A DNA stretch of 48,119 bases. Origin: SKIA01 sp047602905 (GTDB lineage Archaea; Nanobdellota; Nanobdellia; Woesearchaeales; SKIA01). Shown here piece after piece: positions 1 through 7,332 of the stretch (position 1 is the first letter of the stretch; each line of letters opens with the position of its first letter). The position numbers and the translations under genes are program-made. The notes under the pieces are model-generated. The model was not told the origin of the DNA and did no database searches. It worked only from the letters and a program-made list of their open reading frames with translations. The stretch covers positions 1-48,119 of the forward strand of contig JBLKOP010000008.1 of NCBI GenBank assembly GCA_047602905.1, written 5' to 3'.

Positions 1-2
1 CA

Positions 3-1577
3 ACAACCGCAGATGCAGGAAGCACAGTAGAGCTTAGCTTCGAGCTGGAAATAGAAAACAACGACAGATACGTACCGCTACAAAACATCACCCTAGAACT
101 TAGCGGACCAGAAAACCTTACTTGCACCTACGAACTCAACGGAAACTTCCTTGCAGGAGACGCCAAGTGTTCACAAATCCCCTTCACACAAGACACAGCA
201 GTAACAGGAGGTATCGGTTACGGCTACGGTTACGGCTACGGATCTGGAATGACAGAATTCGGCTACGGTTACGGCTACGGAACACTAGGAAGCAGCGCAT
301 CCTTTACGTGGAGCGCAGACTGGAACACAACAGGCTTTAAAGCAGGAACATACACCATACAATTCCAAGCAACAGCAAGCGGCGAAACAACACAAACCTA
401 TAGCGCAACAGAGCAAACAATAGCACTCGCAGCAATAATCACAGATGAAACAGACATCGCAGACATAATTAACGCACCAACACCACAAGCAAACATTACC
501 ATACAAAAAGACGTAACACTAAAACCAACAGGCTCAAACAGCACCATCAAACTCGCACAAAACACCGTCATTAAACGAGCAGACGGACAAAACATTAACG
601 CAAGCCAACTCAAAGCAAAAACGCAAGCAACAAGCACAGTACAAAACGTGCCAGGAACACCAAGAGCAGTACTCCAATGGGGAATAGAAGGAGAAGAACT
701 AACTTTCAACCCAGCAATAACCATACAAATAGACGTAGGAGCAGAACACAATGGAGAAACGCTAGACGTACGAAGATCAACAAACACCAACAGCGGATGG
801 ACAACAGACGGACTAGGAAGTAGCACGTGCGTAGTAAGCAACGGAATCTGTGAATTCACCACAACAAAAGCATCATACTTCACAGCAGCAACACCAAGCA
901 CAACCACCACCACTACCACCACAACAACTACAGGAGGCGGAGGAGGCGCAGGACTAGGACCAGCAGCAGCAACAACACGATTCATCACTCTCTCACCAGG
1001 ACAACAAGCGATCTGGACACCAAACAAAGCAGAGCTTCCAGTACAACGAATAACTCTAGAAGTAGCGCAGCAACAATCAAACATGCGCCTAGACTTACAG
1101 CGAGTAACGAGCCCTGCACACACACTACCACAAACGTACAGATACCTAGAACTCACCGCAAGTGAGCGCTTCAAGCAAGCAACCATTGAGTTTAGCGTAC
1201 CTAGTAGCTGGCTAGAACAAAACAACCTAGCAGCAGAAGCAATAGCGCTACACAGACACACAGGAACTGAGTGGCAAGAACTCCCAACAACAGCACAAGA
1301 AACAAGAAACGGATACGTGCACTACAGCGCAACAACAACAGAATTCAGCCTCTTCGCAATAGCACCAAGAACTCCAGCACAAGAAGCACCTGAGCAAGAA
1401 GGAATTATTGAGGAAGAAGACGTGGTTGTAGAAGACGAAATCGTTGAGGAAGAAGACGTGGTTGTAGAAGACGAAATCGTTGAGGAAGAAACACCAAGTC
1501 AAAACAACCTTCTCTGGTGGATTATCGGAGCAGCACTAATCATAGCGCTCGCATTTGTGTTCTTTAGAAAAAAATAA
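3..1577 (+). CDS. Surface protein with PGF-pre-PGF domain, C-terminal part
   Basis: The reading frame is open from the left edge, so the N-terminus lies outside the window; 524 codons are visible. The order seen is an extracellular domain, two short GYGYGYG tracts (about 219-242 and 261-282), a further domain, a Thr-rich then Gly-rich linker (898-965), and a domain resembling the PGF-pre-PGF family (about 985-1365, ending in a FSLFAIA-type strand). A duplicated acidic stalk follows, then one transmembrane helix (LLWWIIGAALIIALAFVFF) and a short RKK tail. This is the layout of a cell-surface or S-layer-type protein anchored by its C-terminus with an O-glycosylation-like Thr linker. The stop precedes a convergent gene by 7 bp. 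The domain call is from pattern memory; the function is structural or adhesive by inference. Confidence 0.8.
   Translation, partial: TTADAGSTVELSFELEIENNDRYVPLQNITLELSGPENLTCTYELNGNFLAGDAKCSQIPFTQDTAVTGGIGYGYGYGYGSGMTEFGYGYGYGTLGSSASFTWSADWNTTGFKAGTYTIQFQATASGETTQTYSATEQTIALAAIITDETDIADIINAPTPQANITIQKDVTLKPTGSNSTIKLAQNTVIKRADGQNINASQLKAKTQATSTVQNVPGTPRAVLQWGIEGEELTFNPAITIQIDVGAEHNGETLDVRRSTNTNSGWTTDGLGSSTCVVSNGICEFTTTKASYFTAATPSTTTTTTTTTTTGGGGGAGLGPAAATTRFITLSPGQQAIWTPNKAELPVQRITLEVAQQQSNMRLDLQRVTSPAHTLPQTYRYLELTASERFKQATIEFSVPSSWLEQNNLAAEAIALHRHTGTEWQELPTTAQETRNGYVHYSATTTEFSLFAIAPRTPAQEAPEQEGIIEEEDVVVEDEIVEEEDVVVEDEIVEEETPSQNNLLWWIIGAALIIALAFVFFRKK
1408..1490 (+). repeat. 36-bp tandem repeat encoding an acidic stalk
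   Basis: Two exact 36-bp copies (1408-1443 and 1444-1479) plus 11 bp of a third encode a 12-residue acidic/Val unit (EEEDVVVEDEIV) just outside the membrane anchor of the surface protein. The copies are identical at the nucleotide level, so the duplication is recent or kept homogeneous. Confidence 0.9.
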
Positions 1578-1584
1578 ACGCAGC

Positions 1585-1902
1585 CTATATCTGCCGATCT
1601 GTTTTCATACGTGAATGCTCACCAACAAGATACGTGCTTGCTTCATCAACAGTAAACGAAGAAGAAGCTAAAGAAGTATATACTTGCGTAATGTGTTCTC
1701 TCTGAGCACGACTAGCCAAGTCTATTTTTGCAAGAAACAACGAGCTACGAGCACCTAATCGTTCCTCAACGCTTTGCACCGCGTTACCAATGTATGCAAG
1801 CACTAACGAATCGCTAGGTTGTGCGTTAAGCTGCTCAGAAATATGCACAAGAGCAGGAATTGCGTTGTTTGCTCTTCTTGCAGAACGATAGAATTGCTTC
1901 AT
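1585..1902 (-). CDS. Hypothetical small helical protein
   Basis: A 105-residue protein that I do not recognise. It starts MKQFYRSARRANNAIP and looks largely helical, with a basic N-terminus and no membrane segment. The ATG at 1902 is preferred over the in-frame codon at 1923 because a TATA-like run (1925-1934 read on the - strand) sits about 27 nt upstream, the leaderless spacing used across the window. It is convergent with the surface protein and divergent from the gene at 2001. Its size and context resemble the 90-residue gene at 19933-20205, but I see no clear shared motif. Confidence 0.55.
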   Translation of the reverse strand: MKQFYRSARRANNAIPALVHISEQLNAQPSDSLVLAYIGNAVQSVEERLGARSSLFLAKIDLASRAQREHITQVYTSLASSSFTVDEASTYLVGEHSRMKTDRQI

Positions 1903-1920
1903 ACACGTGTAGAATAAGCA

Positions 1921-1980
1921 CACATATAAAAATACATACTATTGACTACTTAAAAGGAGTAAATATATTTATATACTTGT
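1921..1980. promoter_or_regulatory. Divergent promoter region with two separate TATA boxes
   Basis: The - strand box is near 1925-1934 and serves the start at 1902. The + strand box (tatttatata, near 1967-1976) serves the start at 2001. Each lies about 25-30 nt from its start codon, so both genes probably make leaderless transcripts. Confidence 0.5.
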
Positions 1981-2000
1981 TCACGTTACACAAAAACATC

Positions 2001-2405
2001 ATGCTAACAGAACACCTGTACAACAAACCACCACAAGAACAACACGCGCTCCTAGAAGAAGAAGCAAAAAACAACCGGGTACTAAACGCAAGCCACAAAC
2101 ACGAAGACACAATAACAGAACACGTACTACAATACATACAATCCCACCTAGGAAACGAAGCACTCCCAAAAGGAAAACAAGAACTCCTAGAAGCAATACT
2201 ACCACTACCAACCATACCAAAACAACACAGAAAATACTTACGCATACAAAACGAGCGCTGCGAACCAACATGGTTTGCAAACATCACACTAAACACAGAC
2301 TACATACAAACACTAAACGACATAAACGAAACCTTGCAAGAAGCAAACAAACTCGACAAAACAATAACAAACCTGCCCTACAACCTATTCTCATCAACAA
2401 ACTAA
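2001..2405 (+). CDS. Hypothetical protein, 134 aa
   Basis: An unrecognised soluble, acidic, helix-rich protein beginning MLTEHLYNKPPQEQHALLEE. The ATG at 2001 is chosen because the A/T box at about 1967-1976 is about 28 nt upstream; in-frame codons further upstream precede the promoter. Codons are extremely A/C rich, matching + strand neighbours, so it looks resident rather than newly acquired. It is followed by tRNA-Thr 45 bp downstream. Confidence 0.55.
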   Translation: MLTEHLYNKPPQEQHALLEEEAKNNRVLNASHKHEDTITEHVLQYIQSHLGNEALPKGKQELLEAILPLPTIPKQHRKYLRIQNERCEPTWFANITLNTDYIQTLNDINETLQEANKLDKTITNLPYNLFSSTN

Positions 2406-2450
2406 AAACGATAGGTTTTTGAAACAAAACGCATCCACAAAACCGTACAC

Positions 2451-2543
2451 GCCCTTTTAGCTCAGCCGGTAGAGTACGTCATTGGTATCACTAAACAGTG
2501 ACTAAAAATGACGAGGTCCCGAGTTCAAATCTCGGAAAGGGCT
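2451..2543 (+). tRNA. tRNA-Thr(GGU) with a 20-nt intron
   Basis: Acceptor stem GCCCTTT pairs with AAAGGGC, followed by discriminator T at 2543; CCA is not encoded. The D arm is GCTC/GAGT. The anticodon stem CGTCA/TGACG encloses TT-GGT-A, then an intron, then A38. The T arm is CCGAG-TTCAAAT-CTCGG. The anticodon GGU (2484-2486) decodes Thr ACC/ACU. The matching ThrRS is at 31161-33065. The downstream pyrophosphatase start codon begins at the very next base. Confidence 0.93.
2488..2507 (+). other. tRNA intron at canonical position 37/38
   Basis: Twenty nucleotides between A37 (2487) and A38 (2508) contain a TCACT/AGTGA stem with an AAAC loop. This fits a short archaeal bulge-helix-bulge intron removed by the splicing endonuclease. 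The exact splice sites could shift by one base because of the A run at the 3' side. Confidence 0.8.
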
Positions 2544-3059
2544 TTGAAACTCTACTTCGTAACAGGAAACAAGAACAAATACGAAGAAGCAAAACAAACA
2601 CTACCTTTTATACAACGATACACGCTAGAAACAACAGAACTACAAACACTAGACAAAAAAATAATAGTACAAGACAAACTACGACAAGCAAAAAAACACC
2701 TACAAGAACCCTTCTTTCTTGAAGACGCAAGCCTGGACGTAGAATCACTTAACGGACTACCAGGACCTTTCGTGAAGTTCTTCGCACAAAAATTATCTGC
2801 AGAACAATTCGCAAACCTATGTCTAGGTTCACAAGCAACAGCAGCATGCACGATAGGCTACTGGGACGGAAAACAAGAACACATACTAACAGGAGAAACC
2901 AAAGGAGTAATAGTACAACCAAGAGGAGAAGGATGGGGTTTTAGCGAAATACTAGAAGTAGAAGACACAAACAAAACACTCGCACAACTACACCAAGAAA
3001 ACAACTACAGCTACACGCACAGAACACGAGCACTAAAAAAACTTCAAGAACTACTCTAA
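2544..3059 (+). CDS. XTP/dITP diphosphatase (HAM1/RdgB family)
   Basis: A Ham1-family nucleotide pyrophosphatase, which hydrolyses non-canonical purine triphosphates (ITP, XTP) to monophosphates and keeps them out of nucleic acids. The N-terminus KLYFVTGNKNKYEEAK is the family nucleotide-binding opening. EDASLDVESLNGLPGPFVK (about residues 60-80) is the EDSGL...LNGxPG signature, with Ala-Ser in place of Ser-Gly. The 171-residue length is slightly short for the family. The start is TTG at 2544, which puts the conserved KLYFVTG at residue 2. An upstream ATG at 2508 lies inside the tRNA and would add unrelated residues. The gene begins one base after tRNA-Thr and overlaps the convergent J-protein gene by 9 bp. 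Confidence 0.88.
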   Translation: MKLYFVTGNKNKYEEAKQTLPFIQRYTLETTELQTLDKKIIVQDKLRQAKKHLQEPFFLEDASLDVESLNGLPGPFVKFFAQKLSAEQFANLCLGSQATAACTIGYWDGKQEHILTGETKGVIVQPRGEGWGFSEILEVEDTNKTLAQLHQENNYSYTHRTRALKKLQELL

Positions 3060-3590
3060 CTCTTTCTTAAGAACCTTATGAGCCTTATTAATCTCTGAAA
3101 ACCGTTCATGATCCCCGCCAGGCATGTCAGGATGATACTTCTTAGAAAGAGCCTTATAGTTTTTATGAATAAGAGAGAAATCAAAGCAATCTTCAGAAAC
3201 ACCAAGAACTTCTCGCGCTTCTTTGCGCAGCGCAGCAACATCAGTTTTTTCAGAGAAACTATAGACGAACTCATCAAGAGAAAGCTCTTCACTAAGCACT
3301 TGCAGAACCTCGGCTTCTAAGACCTTAAAGACAACCCACAAATTCTCTGCAAAAGTAACGCACTGATGATAACTAAAATGACAGTGCTGACCAGAAAGCC
3401 AAAAAGAAACCTCAGCAGGACAACGCTTAACAGCAACACGCTCACTTTGCACCTCAACATCATCCTCAACAACGCCTAGCTGAGAAAGAAGAGAAACAAT
3501 TTGGTTAGTTATCTGAACTACTTTACGAGAAGAAATGTTCTTCGCACTCAAAGAAGTAATTGTGTGTCCGCGAACAAGAAGAGGTTGCAT
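3051..3590 (-). CDS. Protein with C-terminal J-domain
   Basis: A 179-residue protein whose last ~60 residues form a DnaJ-like domain. Helix II is followed by YHPDMPGG (HPD at about residues 153-155), then a RFSEINKAHKVLKK helix. HPD is the motif that stimulates Hsp70 ATPase activity, so this is probably a DnaK co-chaperone. The N-terminal ~110 residues match nothing I recognise; there is no G/F region or zinc finger, so it is not canonical DnaJ. The ATG at 3590 is chosen over upstream in-frame codons because ctttatatatt on the - strand (about 3608-3620) is at leaderless spacing. It is convergent with the pyrophosphatase gene. Confidence 0.75.
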   Translation of the reverse strand: MQPLLVRGHTITSLSAKNISSRKVVQITNQIVSLLSQLGVVEDDVEVQSERVAVKRCPAEVSFWLSGQHCHFSYHQCVTFAENLWVVFKVLEAEVLQVLSEELSLDEFVYSFSEKTDVAALRKEAREVLGVSEDCFDFSLIHKNYKALSKKYHPDMPGGDHERFSEINKAHKVLKKELE

Positions 3591-3683
3591 GAAGAAATGA
3601 TTAACGAGTAATATATAAAGTACGTGCACCTACGAAAAAAATAAAAAAACACTTTTTTATACTACTGTAGAATAGTATTTTGT

Positions 3684-4643
3684 ATGTTTCGTCGTTACGC
3701 GCTCTCAGAAAACGCCCAAACCCTCGTAGATCAACTTAAGCCAAGCTATGAAGAAGTACCTGACGGCATGCACTTATGGTTCTTCTCCTCTGACTGGCTT
3801 AAACAAACAAGACGAATGCAAGACCAAGGTTACTTCGTACACGCACCTGAAAGCTATGACGAAACCATGAAGAACTGCAGACGCTTATTTGGAAAACAAA
3901 GATTCACGTGGAAAACCAACAAACACATCCCTGCAGAACCTAGCGAAGCACTACTCTTCTCAGGAATACTTGCAAGCTACGCACTCACACCAGAGGAGTT
4001 CTGGAAGTTACCTAACGAAGACTTTCATACAATATTAGGAGCAAACTACTTCAACCAAAGACACTACAAATTCAAGAAAACAAGAAAACTCCTAGAAAAC
4101 AACAAAGAACTCATAATAACTCATCACGAAGACGGAGAAACGCGCATCTACGAGACAAACCTTTCATACGAGAAAACAATAAATCCGTTTGGAAACAAAA
4201 CATCTGTAAAACCACTAACTGAAGAAGACACAACAACACACTCCTTCTCTGTATACGCAGAAGACTACCTACTCGTATACGCGATACGATTCGCAGAACA
4301 AACACAAACAAGCCCGTACGCAAACAAAACGTACCGAGAAGAACAAGCAAAAAAACACCTCGTAAACACATACACAACAATAAACGAGCAAGAACTACAC
4401 GCACTACAACAACTACAACTCGCAGAGATATACACAGAACAACCAGCATACCTACACCGCCCAACACCACCAAACGCAAGAAGAGAACAAGAAACACTCA
4501 TCATCAGAGACGATAACAAACAAGAACTACGCATACACAAAGAACACATAGACTTCTTCATACAAGCACTACTCACAGAAACAAGAACTCCTTCAGATGG
4601 AAGAAACCAACAAGACCTCTACCGAGTACTACAAACCCTATGA
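3684..4643 (+). CDS. Hypothetical protein, 319 aa
   Basis: An unrecognised soluble protein with no signal peptide or membrane helix. The N-terminal half contains aromatic-rich segments (HLWFFSSDW, HAPESYDETMKNCRR) and the C-terminal half is charged and helical. A TATA-like run (ttttttatac, about 3654-3663) lies 25-30 nt upstream of the ATG. It shares a 4-bp ATGA overlap with the 2H-phosphoesterase-like gene at 4640, so the two are translationally coupled and probably work together, perhaps in RNA metabolism; that is inference from context only. Confidence 0.6.
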   Translation: MFRRYALSENAQTLVDQLKPSYEEVPDGMHLWFFSSDWLKQTRRMQDQGYFVHAPESYDETMKNCRRLFGKQRFTWKTNKHIPAEPSEALLFSGILASYALTPEEFWKLPNEDFHTILGANYFNQRHYKFKKTRKLLENNKELIITHHEDGETRIYETNLSYEKTINPFGNKTSVKPLTEEDTTTHSFSVYAEDYLLVYAIRFAEQTQTSPYANKTYREEQAKKHLVNTYTTINEQELHALQQLQLAEIYTEQPAYLHRPTPPNARREQETLIIRDDNKQELRIHKEHIDFFIQALLTETRTPSDGRNQQDLYRVLQTL

Positions 4644-5173
4644 CTATAATAACACTACAGGTAAGTGAAGAGTCAACAAAAAGCATTGATGAATACCTAG
4701 AAAACAACCACTACCGAGCACGTAGAGCATACCACGCAACAGCAGTATACACAGAAATAACGCCTATTCTTGAGAACAAAACATCCGCAAAACCCCTTAA
4801 AGAAGCACTTCCCCTAACAATAAACCCGCCCTACCAGATAGAACGATTCGGTAAAGGAGCAGCGATACATTTTGAAAACGAACAACTAAACGCCATAAGC
4901 AAAGAACTATACTCAGCAGGGCTATATCAGTTACTAACGCTTGAAGAACAATCTCCAGAATATTTTGAACTACTCGACTCATCAGTACTAAACACACGAG
5001 AAGGAAGAATATATCCTTTCGTACCGCACATCACTATACTCAAAGACCAATACCACGCAATTAACGCACCAACCTTTCCCATAACTTTTGACTCATACAA
5101 CTGGTGGCATCAAGAAGACCTCTTCAAGAAAGAAGAACATAAACGATTTACGTTTATTCAAAGAAGAACCTAA
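4640..5173 (+). CDS. 2H phosphoesterase-like (LigT-type) protein
   Basis: A 177-residue protein with two spaced H-x-T motifs, YHATAVY (H32, T34) and VPHITIL (H130, T132). This is the signature of the 2H phosphoesterase superfamily (LigT/2'-5' RNA ligase, CPDase), which acts on 2',3'-cyclic phosphates or 2'-5' bonds. The spacing of about 98 residues and the length fit the family. The start overlaps the stop of the upstream gene (ATGA). The substrate is unknown. The superfamily call rests on the two motifs alone. Confidence 0.6.
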   Translation: MTIITLQVSEESTKSIDEYLENNHYRARRAYHATAVYTEITPILENKTSAKPLKEALPLTINPPYQIERFGKGAAIHFENEQLNAISKELYSAGLYQLLTLEEQSPEYFELLDSSVLNTREGRIYPFVPHITILKDQYHAINAPTFPITFDSYNWWHQEDLFKKEEHKRFTFIQRRT

Positions 5174-5192
5174 GCACACAACATAACTTTTT

Positions 5193-5232
5193 CACCGGAC
5201 ACACTGAACAAACGTAAGAGCGAATAGTTTGT
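5193..5232 (+). repeat. Copy A of a dispersed repeat (CACyGGACA family)
   Basis: The stretch from 5193 begins caccggacacactgaaca and aligns along its length with 7067-7105 (cactggacacactggaca...). Copies B (6107), C (7067) and D (8699) are related. All known copies lie within the 5.2-8.7 kb accessory stretch. Confidence 0.55.
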
Positions 5233-5270
5233 ATCACCAATACAAGAAAGTTTGTATTACTAATACAAAC
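5227..5270. promoter_or_regulatory. Two tandem palindromic boxes, operator-like
   Basis: The box at 5250-5270 is a perfect 9-bp inverted repeat GTTTGTATT-ACT-AATACAAAC. The box at 5227-5246 is the same element with an imperfect right arm. Their starts are 23 bp apart. They lie in the 285-bp gene-free gap 5174-5458, about 190 bp upstream of the MNT gene. No gene is seen in this gap; the rest is A-rich. Confidence 0.5.
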
Positions 5271-5430
5271 GTACGAGTACGAAAGAAAAAAAGAGGATTT
5301 ATACAGTACACAACAAGTAAAAGAAACAACAGCACAAACAAGCCTAAAACGAGTAAACGAATTCGTTTTGGCTATGAAATCACTCCTATAACTGTGCTTT
5401 ACTAGATAAAAAAACCGTAAGGTATATAAG

Positions 5431-5446
5431 TACATAATATTATGTA
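5431..5446. promoter_or_regulatory. Perfect 16-bp palindrome at the MNT promoter
   Basis: TACATAATATTATGTA lies directly after a TATA box (ggtatataag, 5421-5430) and 12 bp before the ATG at 5459. Its position across the expected transcription start suits an autoregulatory operator bound by the winged-helix N-terminus of the downstream protein. Confidence 0.55.
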
Positions 5447-5458
5447 TTTGCATACATA

Positions 5459-6025
5459 ATGAGAACTTCTATAAAAATACTCAAAGAATTCCTTACAAAC
5501 CCACACCCAAAAACAATTAGAGAAATCGCACAAGCAATCAACGCAGACTACAAAATAACACACACAGCAACAACAAGACTCATACAAAAAAACATCCTAA
5601 CAACAACAACAGTAGGAGCAAGCACGCTATGCCAAAGAAACACCAACTACTGGGGAGCAGAAATCTACCAAGCAGAACACGAAAGAACACAAAAAAAACT
5701 CACAAACCGAAACCTAGCCGAAATAACTAAACACATTACGAAAAATACACCAACAACGTTTTATGTAGCAATCCTCTTTGGAAGCTACGCAAACAACACA
5801 CAAAACAAACACTCAGACATAGACATACTCTTCATAACAAACCAAGAAGAATTTGAGAAAACAATACAACAAACACTACAAACACTACCACAAAACATAC
5901 ACGCAATCACACTCACACAAAAAGAATACACAAGAATGAAAAACAACCCAGAAAAAACCGTAGTAACAGAAGCAACAAAAAACTACATCATCCTACACGG
6001 AATAGAAGCATACCACCAACTATGA
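5459..6025 (+). CDS. HTH-nucleotidyltransferase (MNT-type) protein
   Basis: A 188-residue protein. Residues 1-60 form a winged-helix-like domain (TIREIAQAINADY...LIQKNIL). Residues ~95-188 form a minimal nucleotidyltransferase, with GS at 108-109 and the metal-binding pair SDID (D120, D122) in the DNA polymerase beta-type motif. Such proteins are antitoxins in HEPN/MNT modules, modifying the HEPN RNase by AMPylation in characterised cases. The next start codon (6022) overlaps this stop by 4 bp, the usual module layout, but that partner is truncated here. A palindrome in the promoter suggests autoregulation. Confidence 0.8.
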   Translation: MRTSIKILKEFLTNPHPKTIREIAQAINADYKITHTATTRLIQKNILTTTTVGASTLCQRNTNYWGAEIYQAEHERTQKKLTNRNLAEITKHITKNTPTTFYVAILFGSYANNTQNKHSDIDILFITNQEEFEKTIQQTLQTLPQNIHAITLTQKEYTRMKNNPEKTVVTEATKNYIILHGIEAYHQL

Positions 6026-6192
6026 ACAAAAGAATACAAGAAGCAGAACAAAACACGCAACAATACATACGAGAAGGACTACTCAAAAAAGAACTTAAGA
6101 AAACGCCACTGGACAGGCACGCAAGAACGAGTTATAAAGAAATATATACTTATTCATATAAACTAGACATAATAAGAATTCATCATGAATAA
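6022..6192 (+). pseudogene. Truncated HEPN-like partner gene, 5' fragment
   Basis: An ATG overlaps the MNT stop (ATGA). The first ~25 codons (MNKRIQEAEQNTQQYIREGL) resemble the start of archaeal HEPN-domain proteins that pair with MNT genes. After about 6103 the frame enters the 21-bp repeat and promoter sequence of the next gene and stops at 6190-6192 after 56 codons. The expected RNase motif (R-x4-6-H) is absent. It is best read as a gene broken by insertion of the Bro-N gene, though a short functional peptide cannot be excluded. Confidence 0.5.
6107..6127 (+). repeat. 21-bp direct repeat, left copy (B)
   Basis: This is identical over 21 bp to 7076-7096 (begins cactggacaggcacgcaaga). Both copies are followed within 4-7 bp by a ttataa run. 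Together they bracket the Bro-N gene. Confidence 0.85.
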
Positions 6193-7063
6193 AGGCTTAA
6201 AACTCTTCAACGATAAAAAAATACGTGTTAAATGGGATGAAGAACAAAAAAAATGGTATTTTTCAATAGTAGATGTAGTTGCAGTATTAACAGAAAACGA
6301 TTTTCAAACTGCTCGAAAATACTGGAATAAGCTCTCTCAACGGCTACGCGAAGAAGGAAATGAGTCGGTGACAAATTGTCACCAACTGAAATTAGTCGCT
6401 TCTGATGGAAAATATTACAAAACAGACGTTGCCGATACAGAACAACTATTACGACTAATACAATCCATACCAAGTAAAAAGGCAGAACCATTTAAATTAT
6501 GGCTTGCACAAGTGGGGCGAGAGAGAATTGATGAAACAGAAGACCCAGAATTATCCATAGATCGAGCACTACAAACGTACCTAAAAAAAGGGTATTCTAA
6601 AGACTGGATAAATCAAAGACTAAAAACCATTGAAGTTAGAAAACAACTAACCGATGAGTGGGAGCGAGTTGGAATACAAAAACAAGAAGACTTTGCTATC
6701 TTAACAAATGAGATAACGCAAGCATGGTCTGGAAAAACTGTTAAAGACTACAAAATCCTAAAAAATCTCAAAAAAGAGAACCTTAGAGATAATATGTCTA
6801 ATATTGAACTTATACTAAACATGCTTGCTGAAGCTACAACAAAAGAAATATCTGAGAAAGAAGACCCAGATACATTTGAAAAAAGTAAAGAAATAGCAAA
6901 AGAGGGCGGAACAACAGCTAAAGTTGCAAGAACAAGAATAGAAACAAGACTTGGAACAAGCGTCGTGACAAAAGATAATGCAAAACAACTACATTCTAAA
7001 CATACGTTAACAAAACAGAATACAAGCTCCAAAAAACAAGAGCAAAACAACACACAAGAATAA
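6185..7063 (+). CDS. Bro-N/antirepressor-like protein
   Basis: A 292-residue protein with an N-terminal Bro-N domain (about residues 10-125: WYFSIVDVVAVLT, YKTDVADTEQLLRLI, KAEPFKLWLAQVG). The middle region (DPELSIDRALQTYLKKGYS...FAILTNEITQAWSG) is shared by a widespread group of phage-antirepressor or DinD-like proteins. The tail is Lys/Gln rich. Bro-N proteins bind DNA and are carried by phages and mobile elements. Codon use is more T/G-rich than in flanking genes, and 21-bp direct repeats bracket it, so it looks acquired. A TATA-like run (catataaac, ~6154-6162) is at leaderless spacing. Confidence 0.85.
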   Translation: MNKGLKLFNDKKIRVKWDEEQKKWYFSIVDVVAVLTENDFQTARKYWNKLSQRLREEGNESVTNCHQLKLVASDGKYYKTDVADTEQLLRLIQSIPSKKAEPFKLWLAQVGRERIDETEDPELSIDRALQTYLKKGYSKDWINQRLKTIEVRKQLTDEWERVGIQKQEDFAILTNEITQAWSGKTVKDYKILKNLKKENLRDNMSNIELILNMLAEATTKEISEKEDPDTFEKSKEIAKEGGTTAKVARTRIETRLGTSVVTKDNAKQLHSKHTLTKQNTSSKKQEQNNTQE

Positions 7064-7066
7064 TGT

Positions 7067-7105
7067 CACTGGACACACTGGACAGGCACGCAAGAATCGT
7101 TTATA
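7067..7105 (+). repeat. 21-bp direct repeat, right copy, within repeat copy C
   Basis: Positions 7076-7096 match 6107-6127 exactly. The unit here is longer, with a duplicated cactggaca start at 7067, and is followed by tttataa. It lies 4 bp after the Bro-N stop. Confidence 0.85.
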
Positions 7106-7157
7106 ACTATGTATTTCTTACGTGATTTGTGCTTGCCACGTCTAGAAACACAGGTAA

Positions 7158-7175
7158 TGTAAACTAAAGTTTACA
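7158..7175. promoter_or_regulatory. 8-bp inverted repeat in the gap after the Bro-N gene
   Basis: TGTAAACT-AA-AGTTTACA is an inverted repeat with a 2-bp spacer. It may be an operator or a remnant of an element end. No intact gene lies in 7064-7332. Confidence 0.4.
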
Positions 7176-7296
7176 ACTATTAACTAAAGCTAATATACAT
7201 GTCTTTGATCTAACAACACTACACGAAATACACACAGAACTACAAAGCAACATACTCAACCAAATAAAAACACTCATCACAAAAAAGTACTCATAA
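7168..7296 (+). pseudogene. Orphan gene 3' fragment
   Basis: A frame open from 7168 to a TAA at 7294 has no start codon at a sensible place. It encodes a helical tail including HVFDLTTLHEIHTEL and ending LITKKYS. Its A/C-rich codon use matches the MNT gene and not the Bro-N gene. It could be the displaced 3' end of the interrupted HEPN-like gene, but I cannot match it to that family's C-terminus, so it may come from another lost gene. Confidence 0.3.
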
Positions 7297-7332
7297 CAAA
7301 CACATAAAAAGAACAATCAACAAACAAACACA

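Noticed and set aside
219..283. Short near-identical tracts considered as a CRISPR-like array
   Set aside because: They encode Gly-Tyr repeats in frame, have no regular spacers, and no cas genes are seen. No CRISPR array is visible anywhere in the window.
122..340. Frame with repeated Arg-Leu (RLRLRLR)
   Set aside because: It is an out-of-frame reading of the GYGYGYG tract of the surface protein.
398..1261. Long - strand frame with a poly-Val tract inside the surface protein
   Set aside because: It is the antisense of the Thr-rich linker and domains of the + strand gene; codon pattern and domain match support the + strand.
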